From Parasphingorhabdus cellanae (GTDB lineage: Bacteria; Pseudomonadota; Alphaproteobacteria; Sphingomonadales; Sphingomonadaceae): a DNA stretch of 64,000 bases. This document shows, piece by piece, positions 17,109 to 25,519 of this stretch (the stretch's first letter is position 1; each line of letters starts with the position of its first letter). Location of the stretch: NCBI RefSeq assembly GCF_017498565.1, contig NZ_CP071794.1:1850001-1914000 (forward strand), in the 5' to 3' direction. A model generated the notes under the pieces. The model had not been told where the DNA came from, made no database searches, and saw only the letters and a list, made by a program, of their open reading frames with translations. Position numbers and translations under genes: made by a program.

Positions 17109-17975
17109 ATGGCAGATGACAACCCCCATAACTCCAATCTTCCCGTCCCCGCGGCGGAGGAGCCGCCGCCGGAGCGCCCCTATCGGGTCCGCCATGATGG
17201 CTGGACGGCGGAGCGGCAGAATATTTTTATTGAATCGCTGGCCAAGACGCGCTGCGTTAGGGACGCCAGCCGCATCGCGGGGATCAGCTGGAACAGCGCC
17301 TATCGCCATCGCAAGCGCAGCCCGGCCTTTGCCGAACGCTGGGCCCTCGCGCTGCGCCGGGCAGAGACGACCATTGGCGAAGTCACGTGGCAGCGCGCGG
17401 TGGAGGGCGTGGAGGAGGATGTCTGGTATTATGGCAAGGTGGTCGGCAAGCGCACCAAATATGCCAATGACCTGCTGCGCCTGCTCTATCAGCATGACAC
17501 CAACGGCGCCGGCCGCGATGCGCAGGGACGCTTTGCGCCGTCGGGTGAGGGGGCTGGCCATGACGCCGATGAAGGGACCGATAGGGAAGTTCATGACGGG
17601 GCGCATCCCGGGCCGCAATATCCGGACGTGGATGAGCCCACGACGGTGGCGGGCCGCACAATCTATCCCAAATGGGTCTCCCTGCCCCCGCCGGACCCGA
17701 CAAAGCCCAAAGACACGCTCGATGAAAAGCTCAAGAAGATCAGCGACAATATCAGACGATTGGGCAGCCGCACCATCAACCTGCGCACCAATCAGGGCAT
17801 GACCGACGAAGTGGTCGAAGCGGTCCAGCGCTTTGTCGCCGGCGGCCGGGTGATGCTGCCCGCCAAGTTTAAATGGCTGTCCCCGGAAAAGTTTGAAAAG
17901 GCCAAGGCGGAATTTCTCGCCGAATATCCCGGCGGCGTGCCAGAGGAAAGGAAAGCGGAGTTTAACCGGGAATAG
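17109..17975 (+). CDS. HTH protein resembling phage terminase small subunit
   Basis: 288 residues from the ATG at 17109; an in-frame earlier start at 17055 has no ribosome site. Residues 28-75 form a DNA-binding helix-turn-helix region: GWTAERQNIFIESLAKTRC, VRDASRIAGISWNSAYRHRK. This pattern is found in small terminase-like proteins and in a sphingomonad-specific uncharacterised family. The rest is hydrophilic, with a Pro/Asp-rich linker (about 145-190) and a C-terminal helical segment (KFKWLSPEKFEKAKAEFLAE). No large terminase, portal or capsid gene is nearby, so it is not part of a visible prophage. The gene is GC-rich, in contrast to the A+T-rich ATPase next to it. Function unknown. Confidence 0.65.
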   Translation: MADDNPHNSNLPVPAAEEPPPERPYRVRHDGWTAERQNIFIESLAKTRCVRDASRIAGISWNSAYRHRKRSPAFAERWALALRRAETTIGEVTWQRAVEGVEEDVWYYGKVVGKRTKYANDLLRLLYQHDTNGAGRDAQGRFAPSGEGAGHDADEGTDREVHDGAHPGPQYPDVDEPTTVAGRTIYPKWVSLPPPDPTKPKDTLDEKLKKISDNIRRLGSRTINLRTNQGMTDEVVEAVQRFVAGGRVMLPAKFKWLSPEKFEKAKAEFLAEYPGGVPEERKAEFNRE

Positions 17976-18043
17976 GCGGGAGATAGCCGCGGCGGCGTAG
18001 GCCTATCCCCCATCCCCACTCGTCCAGCCATTTTTCAGCGCCC

Positions 18044-19345
18044 CTATCCGATCAATAATATCCTGAGGTCATTGACATTGGTGCCCGACGGGCCGGTCAT
18101 CAGCAGGCCGTCTGCGCGGGCAAAGGCGGCATAGCTATTGTCGCTCTCCAGCTGTTGCCGTGCCGCCGCTGCGCCGCCCATCTGCTCCACAATACCGGGC
18201 CACAGATACGCGCCCGCATTATCTTCCGACCCGTCAATCCCGTCGCTGTCCGCGGCAAATCCGATTATCCCCGGCGCATCGTTCAGCGCCAGCGCGCAGG
18301 CGAGCATATAGGCGCTGCAACGCCCGCCGCGGCCATCGCGATTGCGCACCGTGACTGTCGCCTCACCGCCCGAAACAAGCGCCGCCTTGCGCCGCTGCGC
18401 CTGTAATTGCAGGGCCAGCTTTGCATGCTCCGCGCCCAGCTGCGCCGCCTCCCCCTCCAGCGCATCGCCCAGCATGATCGCTTCATAGCCCAGCGCCGTG
18501 ACGGCGGCGGCGGCTTCGGCGCACATATCCGCCGGGCGCGCACAGATTTCGGCCGTCGCCGTTTGCATGCGCGGATCATCCGGCTTGGGCGTTTCCAGCG
18601 CGCCTTGCTCCAGCTGCGCGCGGATGGCGGGCGGAATGGCAATCGCATAATGATCGATGATGGCCAACGCATCGGCGCAAGTGGACAGGTCCGCAACACT
18701 TGGGCCGGATCCGATCATCGCGATATCGTCTCCGGGAATATCGGAAATGGCCAGCATATGAGTCGCGGCAGGCCATGCCCGTGCCGCCAGGCGCCCGCCC
18801 TTGATGGCAGAGAGATGCTTGCGCACAATATTCATCTCGCCAATCGGCGCGCCGCTGTGGAGCAGGGCCCGGGTGACCGCCTGCTTCTCGGCCAGTGAAA
18901 TACCCTCGGCAGGCGCAGGGAGCAGCGCGCTGGCACCCCCTGACATCAGCACCAGCAACAGGTCATCCTCGCCCAGACCATCCGCCGCCGCCAGCGCCAA
19001 CTGCGCCGCATCGGCTCCCGCCGTGTCGGGCACAGGATGCGACGCCGATACGATCCGAAAATTGTGCGGTGCAAAATCCGCCTGCGCATAGCCTTGCCGG
19101 GTGACGATCAATCCCGCCGCATCTTCCGGCAACCGGTCATAGATCGCCGCCGCCATTTGGGTGGCCGCTTTGCCAGCCGCCAGGACATAGGTCCGGCCCA
19201 TAACCTGAGGCCACTGCACATCGCACATGGCATGCTTGGGCAGTGCCGGCGCGAGTGCGCGTTCATAAAGGCCTTTTAAAAAAGCTTTTATTGAATCGGG
19301 ATTTGTTGTTTTATGCACTGCACAATAAAGGCCCGATTGTCCCAT
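18044..19345 (-). CDS. Glycerate 2-kinase (MOFRL family)
   Basis: 433 residues from the ATG at 19345; a GTG at 19318 is an equally good start (424 residues). The open frame continues to 19834 but only as antisense of the phosphorylase gene. The family pattern is complete: GRTYVLAAGKAATQMA near the N-terminus, LLVLMSGGASALLPAP, EMNIVRKHLSAIKGGRLA, LAISDIPGDDIAMIGSGP, and the C-terminal MOFRL segment with VSGGEATVTVRNRDGRGGR and GFAADSDGIDG. It phosphorylates glycerate with ATP to 2-phosphoglycerate in the cytoplasm. It is divergent from the phosphorylase that releases glycerate, which suggests it recovers that product. Confidence 0.92.
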   Translation of the reverse strand: MGQSGLYCAVHKTTNPDSIKAFLKGLYERALAPALPKHAMCDVQWPQVMGRTYVLAAGKAATQMAAAIYDRLPEDAAGLIVTRQGYAQADFAPHNFRIVSASHPVPDTAGADAAQLALAAADGLGEDDLLLVLMSGGASALLPAPAEGISLAEKQAVTRALLHSGAPIGEMNIVRKHLSAIKGGRLAARAWPAATHMLAISDIPGDDIAMIGSGPSVADLSTCADALAIIDHYAIAIPPAIRAQLEQGALETPKPDDPRMQTATAEICARPADMCAEAAAAVTALGYEAIMLGDALEGEAAQLGAEHAKLALQLQAQRRKAALVSGGEATVTVRNRDGRGGRCSAYMLACALALNDAPGIIGFAADSDGIDGSEDNAGAYLWPGIVEQMGGAAAARQQLESDNSYAAFARADGLLMTGPSGTNVNDLRILLIG

Positions 19346-19381
19346 CGCGGTCAAGCGACTTTTCGGAGGTTGATCCCCAAT

Positions 19382-21160
19382 ATGAATGATCGCGCAACAC
19401 TCGACCATCTGCACAGCCGCCTGTCTGCGCAATTGAGCATCCTCTATCCCGATCATGATAGCCCCGATCATGATATCGATGCACTGGCTGACCGGATTAT
19501 CGACCTGTTCTGGCCCGACCGGGATCAGATGATCAAGCGAGAGCATATTGCCGACAAGCATCTCTGGGATGAAAGCGATATTGCGCTCATCACCTATGGC
19601 GGCACGATCCGGTCGGACGGCGAAAAGCCGCTGCATAGCTTGCACCGGTTCTTGAGGACACATATTGGCCAGACCATCGGCATGGTGCACATCCTGCCGT
19701 TCTTTCCCTACAGCTCCGATGATGGCTTTGCCGTGATCGATTATCTGCAGGTCGATGAGGCGCTTGGGGACTGGTCCGACATCGAAACCATTGCCGGTGA
19801 TTATCGCTTGATGGCCGATCTGGTGATCAATCATGGATCAAGCAAATCAACCTGGTTTCAGCAATTTTTGTCCGACCAAGCACCGGGCAAAGATTATTAT
19901 TACACGGCCGATCCAGCTGCGGATCTGGGGCAAGTGGTGCGCCCGCGCTCCCATCCGTTGCTCACGCCCTTTCGCACCGCAGCGGGAGATCGCAATGTCT
20001 GGAGCACGTTCAGCGCGGATCAACTCGATTTCGACTTTACCAACCCTGACCTATTGTGTGAATTTGTAAAAATTATCGCAGACTATATCGCTCATGGTGT
20101 GCGGATATTCCGGCTTGATGCCATTGCTTTTCTGTGGAAGAAAATCGGTACGCCCTCGATCAATCTCGATGAAACCCACGAGGTCATCCGGCTATTGCGG
20201 ACCTTGATGGACCATCATGCCGAAACGCTGATCATCATCACCGAAACCAACATCCCCAATCATGAAAACCTGACCTATTTCGGCAACCAGAATGAAGCGC
20301 ATGTCATCTATAATTTCTCGCTGCCACCGCTGCTCGTCCACGCGCTGCTGACCGGTGATGCACTTTACCTCAAGCGCCTGACGCGAAGCAATCCGCCCGC
20401 ATTGACCGGCTGTACTTACCTGAACTTTACGGCCAGCCATGATGGCATTGGTCTGCGTCCGACCGAAGGCGTATTGCCGCAAGGTGAGGTCGATCAAATG
20501 CTGACGGCGATCCAAGGCTTTGGTGGCCGCCTTTCGATGCGACGTGGTCCCGGCGGAACCGAAAAGCCTTATGAGATGAACATCTCTTATTTCGAGGCGA
20601 TGCAAGGCACGCTTGATGGTCCGGACGATCACCAGATTGACCGGTTCATGGCTGCAATGGCAATCATGCTGTCGCTGGAAGGCATTCCGGCCATCTATAT
20701 TCACAGCCTGCTTGCCACGCCCAATGGTTATGAAGAAGTCAATCTGACCGGTCAGAACCGCTCGATCAACCGACGACGGCTGGACTATGACGACATAAGC
20801 GACAAGCTTGATAATCCCGGGACGGTTGAAGCCACTGTCTTCAACCGTTTCCTCGGTCTGATCGAAATCCGAAAAAAACAATCCGCCTTTCACCCCAATG
20901 CCGTGCAATTCACACTGGCCTTGCCTGAAGGCTTATTCGGCATCTGGAGGCAAAGCCAGGATCGCAAGCAAAGTATTTTCGCGGTGACCAATGTGACGAA
21001 CGGCGAAAAGATCCTGGCACTGGCAGATATTAACCTGATCGCAGGGGATGTCTGGTGGGATTTGATTTCCGGTCAAGCTGTTGCTGATATCGAAGGGGAT
21101 TTTTCCTTGTCCCCTTATCAGTCTGTGTGGATTACCAACGTCAAACCACAGCTGGACTAA
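19382..21160 (+). CDS. GH13_18 phosphorylase, probably glucosylglycerate phosphorylase
   Basis: 592 residues from the ATG at 19382, with GGAGG at 19365-19369. It is a GH13 subfamily 18 protein: ITYGGTIRS and MVHILPFFPYSSDDGFAVID near the N-terminus, Asp246 in FRLDAIAFLWK (nucleophile), Glu288 in IIITETNIP (acid/base) and Asp354 in FTASHDGIGLRP. Subfamily 18 enzymes are sucrose-phosphorylase relatives that use phosphate to split alpha-glucosides. The length is near 590 rather than the roughly 490-500 of sucrose phosphorylase. Together with glucosylglycerate synthesis genes and glycerate kinase next door, this points to glucosylglycerate phosphorylase, giving glucose-1-phosphate and glycerate. 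Sucrose or glucosylglycerol as substrate is the main alternative. Confidence 0.88.
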   Translation: MNDRATLDHLHSRLSAQLSILYPDHDSPDHDIDALADRIIDLFWPDRDQMIKREHIADKHLWDESDIALITYGGTIRSDGEKPLHSLHRFLRTHIGQTIGMVHILPFFPYSSDDGFAVIDYLQVDEALGDWSDIETIAGDYRLMADLVINHGSSKSTWFQQFLSDQAPGKDYYYTADPAADLGQVVRPRSHPLLTPFRTAAGDRNVWSTFSADQLDFDFTNPDLLCEFVKIIADYIAHGVRIFRLDAIAFLWKKIGTPSINLDETHEVIRLLRTLMDHHAETLIIITETNIPNHENLTYFGNQNEAHVIYNFSLPPLLVHALLTGDALYLKRLTRSNPPALTGCTYLNFTASHDGIGLRPTEGVLPQGEVDQMLTAIQGFGGRLSMRRGPGGTEKPYEMNISYFEAMQGTLDGPDDHQIDRFMAAMAIMLSLEGIPAIYIHSLLATPNGYEEVNLTGQNRSINRRRLDYDDISDKLDNPGTVEATVFNRFLGLIEIRKKQSAFHPNAVQFTLALPEGLFGIWRQSQDRKQSIFAVTNVTNGEKILALADINLIAGDVWWDLISGQAVADIEGDFSLSPYQSVWITNVKPQLD

Positions 21161-22371
21161 CCTTCATTATCCAGCCTCACGGCTTCTTTGAAACGATCGG
21201 TGAAGTCGGGAATAGCGCTGTTAATCCGGTTCCAGTTGGCCATGAATGGCGTTTCGTTCGGCGATTCCAGAAAGACCTCACCGGCCGTCATAATATTTTG
21301 CGCGAACAGCTCCACGGTGGTCTCTTCTTCATGGCGATCAAGCGTCAGCCCGTTCATCACGGCATCATTGTAAAAGGTTTCGATCCGGTCGAGCGCGATC
21401 CGGAAATAGGTCGCTTTAAGCGTACGAAACGTCCCTTGCGAGAAAATTTGTCCATCGGTGGCGAGCTTACGGAAGATGGATTTGGTAATATCGATGCTCA
21501 TCTTAGACAATCCGCGTTCCGGATTATCGTGCGAAACCGATTGATGCTTGTGGTCATAATTATCAGCTATCTCGACCTGACAAATGGACTGGGTCGAATG
21601 GTTGCGCCACACTTCTGAAAGAACGCCGACCTCCAGCCCCCAGTCGGACGGGATGCGGATATTCTTGACCACCTGTCGTCCCATCGCAAACTCACCGGCC
21701 AAAGCATAGCGAAAGCTATTGAGATAAGTGATATAGTCATTGGGTTCGCATACCTTCTTCAGCGCAGCGAGCAGCGGCCCGATCAACAGCCGCACGACCC
21801 GGCCGTTGAACTTCTCTTCGGTTGTCCGCGCATAATAGCCCTTGGAAAAAACATAGGGAAAAGTTGGATTGGCAACCGGATACATTAACCGCGCCAGCAG
21901 CGCCCGATCGTAGGTCAAAATGTCGCAATCGTGCAGACCGACAACCTGAGCGTTGGTGGCCGACAGAAAATAGCCAAAGCAGAACCAGACATTGCGCCCC
22001 TTGCCTGGCTGCGCCGGTGACAGGCCATGTTCTTTCAGTTCCTCGTCGAGAGCGGTCAGCCGCGGCCCACTATTCCACAAGATGTGATGGCGCTGCGGCA
22101 AGCGGGAGAAATAGCTTTTGGCATAGGCGAACTGGTCTTTATCGGCCCGGTCGAGTCCAATAATAATATCATCGAGATAAGGCACCCCTGCCAATTCATC
22201 GACAATATGTTCCAGCGCCGGGCCTTCCAGCTCGGAAAACAGGCTGGGTAGCACCAGCGCCATGGGATTGGCGGACCGGAAGTTCATCAAGTCTGCTTCC
22301 AATGACTCGGTCGACCGATCGGTCAAATTGTGAAGCGTGGAAATTATACCATTTTGATGAAAATCGGCCAT
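21157..22371 (-). CDS. gpgS: Glucosyl-3-phosphoglycerate synthase-like glycosyltransferase (GT81)
   Basis: 404 residues, full length for the GpgS/MpgS family. It carries a GT-A Rossmann start (MALVLPSLFSELEG), IIIGLDRADKDQF, the nucleotide-site GKGRN at 123-127, the metal-binding HDCD at 147-150, and WGLEVGVLSEVW with DNYDHKHQSV. The enzyme transfers glucose (or mannose) from a nucleotide sugar to 3-phosphoglycerate, giving the phosphorylated precursor of the compatible solute glucosylglycerate. It lies 33 bases after the phosphatase gene, in the order MarR regulator, phosphatase, synthase. Its last 4 bases overlap the end of the convergent phosphorylase gene. Glucose rather than mannose is inferred from the GH13_18 neighbour. 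Confidence 0.85.
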   Translation of the reverse strand: MADFHQNGIISTLHNLTDRSTESLEADLMNFRSANPMALVLPSLFSELEGPALEHIVDELAGVPYLDDIIIGLDRADKDQFAYAKSYFSRLPQRHHILWNSGPRLTALDEELKEHGLSPAQPGKGRNVWFCFGYFLSATNAQVVGLHDCDILTYDRALLARLMYPVANPTFPYVFSKGYYARTTEEKFNGRVVRLLIGPLLAALKKVCEPNDYITYLNSFRYALAGEFAMGRQVVKNIRIPSDWGLEVGVLSEVWRNHSTQSICQVEIADNYDHKHQSVSHDNPERGLSKMSIDITKSIFRKLATDGQIFSQGTFRTLKATYFRIALDRIETFYNDAVMNGLTLDRHEEETTVELFAQNIMTAGEVFLESPNETPFMANWNRINSAIPDFTDRFKEAVRLDNEG

Positions 22372-22404
22372 GTGCGTCCCTATAATGTCTAGGCCAATGC
22401 CTAA

Positions 22405-23241
22405 TCATGTTTCAGGCAGGGTTAAACCATATTTTTGCAATATGTCCTGAATTGCCGCGACCCAGCCATGCGGCCCGGGCCCTGCGGCGGTGCGGACATG
22501 CGATTTGGTCGATATAATCGCGACCCCGTCCACGTTCGGCATGATGACGCCAATATCAGCGGCCTCAATCATGCCGAGATCATTGGGGCCATCACCTAGG
22601 GCAATAGACACCAATTCTAATTCCGGTCTGCTGCTTTGAAAGGCACGGACGACCGTCTTCATTGCCTGTTCCTTGGTCGCCTGGCCGGTGAAGTGATAAA
22701 ATCGTCCGCCGCGTTGAATCCGAATATCAGCCTTGGCCATAGCCGCTTCCAATTCTGAATAGGCGGCATCTGAACCAGACCAGAGAAATGGCTCGGTTGC
22801 CTCCCGCTCTTTGGCTCGCTGTGCATCTTCGATGGGAAGCCCGGTGGCCTCCGCCACAGCTTGTACCGACATATCTGCAAAACCGGTGATATGCTGGCGT
22901 AAATGCTGCGGCAGCCCATTTACCTGGTCCAATATCCGGCCATATTCGACGCCCATGATCACGATATGCGAATGTTCGTCTTGTGCAAAAGGCGCTCCAT
23001 CAGGAGCGTGGATGACGGACCCGTTTTCGGTCACGCTCACCGCGCCACTGATCGGGATCGATTGTTCCAGCGCTTGCAATTCCGAACGCGTCTTGCTGGT
23101 GATCGGTATGATATCCGCCATCGATTGATCGCGCAATTGCCGGACCAGGTGATCCGCGGGCTTTGCTGAATAGCTATGATGATCCAGCAAAGTGCCATCA
23201 AGATCAGTGAATATCAGAAAGTGGACGCATTGGTTTGCCAT
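22405..23241 (-). CDS. HAD-IIB phosphatase, mannosyl/glucosyl-3-phosphoglycerate phosphatase
   Basis: 278 residues. HAD motif I is FTDLDGTLLD with Asp13 and Asp15; motif II is IITSKTRSELQALE; motif IV is ALGDGPNDLGMIEAADIGVI. The cap region with TVRAF..., FYHFTG and QATKEQAMKTVV fits the MpgP/YedP branch of the Cof-like IIB group, which removes phosphate from mannosyl- or glucosyl-3-phosphoglycerate. It is located 12 bases after the MarR gene and 33 before the synthase, so the three form an operon. The product would be free glucosylglycerate, a solute accumulated under salt stress or nitrogen limitation in other bacteria. Confidence 0.85.
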   Translation of the reverse strand: MANQCVHFLIFTDLDGTLLDHHSYSAKPADHLVRQLRDQSMADIIPITSKTRSELQALEQSIPISGAVSVTENGSVIHAPDGAPFAQDEHSHIVIMGVEYGRILDQVNGLPQHLRQHITGFADMSVQAVAEATGLPIEDAQRAKEREATEPFLWSGSDAAYSELEAAMAKADIRIQRGGRFYHFTGQATKEQAMKTVVRAFQSSRPELELVSIALGDGPNDLGMIEAADIGVIMPNVDGVAIISTKSHVRTAAGPGPHGWVAAIQDILQKYGLTLPET

Positions 23242-23253
23242 GATGTTTGACCC

Positions 23254-23679
23254 TCAATCCGTATCATTAATGATCAGTTCCATCGCCGCAACCACCGTTG
23301 CAATTGTTTTCTCGCCCAGCAATTCATCAACCTTGGCACTGGTTTGATCGGTTATGGACTCTGCCTTCTTGACCGCTCCAGCCCCGGTCTTTGTCAGTTT
23401 GAGCAGCCAAGCCCGACCATCTTTATCATCGCGCACCCGTGCCACCATTTTCAGATCAATTAATCGCCGCACCATCGCAGTAATAGCGGAGTCATTCAGC
23501 CCCAGTTCCGCCGCCAACCGCGTCTGGGTCGTGGTCTCTTCCGAAGCGATAATCCCCAGGGCCGACATCTGCGCGGTCGTGACGCCTGCCACCTCTAGCA
23601 ACCGGCGATCAGAGTTTTTCTTGAGCACATGCGCCGCTATTTGCAGCCGCGAATAGAATCTGAGGTGTCTTGCCGTCAT
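23254..23679 (-). CDS. MarR family transcriptional regulator
   Basis: 141 residues. The winged-helix core is clear: VAGVTTAQMSALGIIASEE, TTTQTRLAAELGLNDSAITA, MVRRLIDLKMVARVRDDKDG and RAWLLKLTKTG. It is the first gene of the minus-strand unit with phosphatase and synthase and is divergent from an acyl-CoA dehydrogenase gene at 23919. Two palindromes lie in the 239-base intergenic region and are candidate operators. Whether it answers to an osmotic signal, a phenolic compound or an acyl-CoA cannot be told. The ATG at 23679 has no strong ribosome site. Confidence 0.88.
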   Translation of the reverse strand: MTARHLRFYSRLQIAAHVLKKNSDRRLLEVAGVTTAQMSALGIIASEETTTQTRLAAELGLNDSAITAMVRRLIDLKMVARVRDDKDGRAWLLKLTKTGAGAVKKAESITDQTSAKVDELLGEKTIATVVAAMELIINDTD

Positions 23680-23793
23680 GGCGAAACGCTACCCTATTTC
23701 CGGTCATTTGTGAACCGATTATAAGTTTATAGGTGAATTATAAATTATTTCGCGTTCAGGCAGAGATAGCGTATTTTGCCCATTTTTGCAGGT

Positions 23794-23806
23794 ATATCAG
23801 TGATAT
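23794..23806. promoter_or_regulatory. Palindrome ATATCA-G-TGATAT
   Basis: A perfect 13-base palindrome with 6-base arms in the A+T-rich MarR/acyl-CoA dehydrogenase intergenic region, 115 bases from the MarR start and 113 from the dehydrogenase start. It is a possible MarR site, second choice after the one at 23831. Confidence 0.35.
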
Positions 23807-23830
23807 TGCCATCTTCGTCCGTTATGATAT

Positions 23831-23846
23831 AGTTCAATAATGAACT
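23831..23846. promoter_or_regulatory. Candidate MarR operator AGTTCA-N4-TGAACT
   Basis: A perfect inverted repeat with 6-base arms and ATAA spacer, total 16 bases, the usual size for MarR dimers. It lies 72 bases upstream of the acyl-CoA dehydrogenase ATG. No other copy was seen near the glucosylglycerate genes. Confidence 0.5.
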
Positions 23847-23918
23847 AAATGGCGACTCGCGTTTTCATCAACCCCTATGTGGACATGACCGTCCCATCAC
23901 CCTGGAAAAGGAAACATA

Positions 23919-25181
23919 ATGATCCAAGATCCCAACGATTCTGAAATGAACGATCTGCGCATGTCCGACGAGGGCCGCGTGCTCTATGACAAGGTCAAGC
24001 GCTTCGTCACCGAAGAAGTCGACCCGATTACCGAGCAGTTTTTCAAGATGGGTGAAGGGCGTGAGGATCGCTGGAGCTATGTTCCCGGTCAACTGGAATT
24101 GCTGGAAGGCGTAAAGGACAAAGCGCGGACGCAGGGTCTCTGGAATTTCTTTCTGCCCGATGCCGAGTCAGGCGAAGGTTTAAAGAACCTTGATTATGCC
24201 TTCATCGCAGGCGTGCTGGGCCAAAATTCTCTGGCGTCCGAATGCATGAATTGCAGCGCGCCCGATACCGGCAATATGGAAGTGCTGGAGCGGGTGGGCA
24301 CGACGGCCCAGAAACAGGAATGGCTCGTACCTCTGCTCGAAGGTAAAATCCGCTCGGCCTTTGCTATGACCGAGCCCGGCCATCCGTCTTCGGACGCGCG
24401 GAATATTCGGACCGAAGCGGTTCTCGAAAAGGGTGAGTGGGTCATCAACGGCGAGAAATTCTATATTTCCGGCGCAGGCGATCCGCGTTGCAAGGTGATG
24501 ATCACCATGGTCCGCACCAACCCGGATGGTCCGTCCCATTCGCAGCAATCCCAAATTCTGGTACCGATTGATACACCCGGTGTTGAAATTGTGGGCCCCA
24601 TGCATGTGTTTGGCGATGACGACGCCCCTCACGGTCATATGCATATCAAGTTTAACGATGTGCGGGTGCCGGAGGAAAATATCCTATTGGGCGAAGGGCG
24701 CGGTTTTGAAATATCACAACTTCGCCTTGGCCCCGGACGTATCCACCACTGCATGCGCTCTGTCGGTGTCGCAGAACGGGCGCTGGACCTGATGATTCAC
24801 CGCGGCGGCAGCCGGGAAGCCTTTGGCCAGCCTTTAGCGCTGCTCGGCAAGAATCTCGAAGTCATTTCACGCGCACGCATTGATATCGAAGCCATGCGGC
24901 TCATGGTCCTGAAAGCGGCCAAGGCGATGGATGTGATGGGCAACAAACAGGCCCGCGTCTGGGTGTCCATGGTCAAGGCCTATGTCCCAGAGATTACCTG
25001 CCGGATCATCGATGAAGCGATCCAGATTCACGGTGCCGCCGGTGTGTCGCAATGGACACCGCTGTCCCGGCTATATGCCAATCAAAGAACCTTGCGCCTC
25101 GCAGACGGACCGGATGAGGTCCACCATATGGTCGTTGGCCGGAATGAAATGGCCAATGCCGGCTACAAGCCGCAGCGCTAG
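23919..25181 (+). CDS. Acyl-CoA dehydrogenase (ACAD10/11-like)
   Basis: 420 residues, full length for the ACAD fold. The N-terminal helical domain (residues 10-135) is followed by the beta domain with SAFAMTEPGHPSSDARNI, the FAD-contact loop, and INGEKFYISGAGDPRCKV. The C-terminal helices have RLGPGRIHHCMRSVG, EAIQIHGAAGVSQWTPLSR and ADGPDEVH. The last motif, with Asp in place of the usual Glu base region, is typical of the ACAD10/11 branch. It oxidises an acyl-CoA to enoyl-CoA with FAD; chain specificity is unknown. It is followed by a good intrinsic terminator at 25205, so it appears monocistronic, with a MarR-type palindrome in its promoter. Confidence 0.93.
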   Translation: MIQDPNDSEMNDLRMSDEGRVLYDKVKRFVTEEVDPITEQFFKMGEGREDRWSYVPGQLELLEGVKDKARTQGLWNFFLPDAESGEGLKNLDYAFIAGVLGQNSLASECMNCSAPDTGNMEVLERVGTTAQKQEWLVPLLEGKIRSAFAMTEPGHPSSDARNIRTEAVLEKGEWVINGEKFYISGAGDPRCKVMITMVRTNPDGPSHSQQSQILVPIDTPGVEIVGPMHVFGDDDAPHGHMHIKFNDVRVPEENILLGEGRGFEISQLRLGPGRIHHCMRSVGVAERALDLMIHRGGSREAFGQPLALLGKNLEVISRARIDIEAMRLMVLKAAKAMDVMGNKQARVWVSMVKAYVPEITCRIIDEAIQIHGAAGVSQWTPLSRLYANQRTLRLADGPDEVHHMVVGRNEMANAGYKPQR

Positions 25182-25204
25182 GTTCAAAAATTAAACGGTA
25201 TAGA

Positions 25205-25232
25205 AAGGCCGGATGCAAATTCCGGCCTTTTT
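25205..25232 (+). terminator. Intrinsic terminator after acyl-CoA dehydrogenase gene
   Basis: AAGGCCGGA (25205-25213) pairs perfectly with TCCGGCCTT (25221-25229) around a TGCAAAT loop, and the last bases run into a T-tract ending at 25232. It starts 24 bases after the stop codon. Confidence 0.88.
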
Positions 25233-25519
25233 GATATTTGGGCAATCACTCTATGGTAAGAAACGCTTTAACTCTGTCCCGTGCGTTTTTTTCGAATGTT
25301 TCCATAGAAGAATGAAAAATCAATCAGGCGATAATTGTCGGTGCCCATGATCATCGGTAAATTGTCCAACATATCGGATTGGAAGTCACCGACAAGAAAC
25401 CCATCACTCTTACATTGTGCACTCGTGACCCCCGTCTCGTAGTGCAACTTTATCACGGAGAGGGTAAGGAGCCTATATCCTAAGACACCACTATGGGCTC
25501 TCCATCGATTGTCCTTCTG
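25233..25519. other. Gene-free gap between dehydrogenase and lyase genes
   Basis: The two flanking genes converge here. Short frames on either strand have no ribosome site and no recognisable composition. I see no repeats, RNA fold or regulatory palindrome. Confidence 0.6.

Noticed and set aside
19346..19834. N-terminal extension of the glycerate kinase frame
   Set aside because: The extension is the mirror of the phosphorylase coding sequence; MOFRL kinases begin close to the chosen ATG or GTG.
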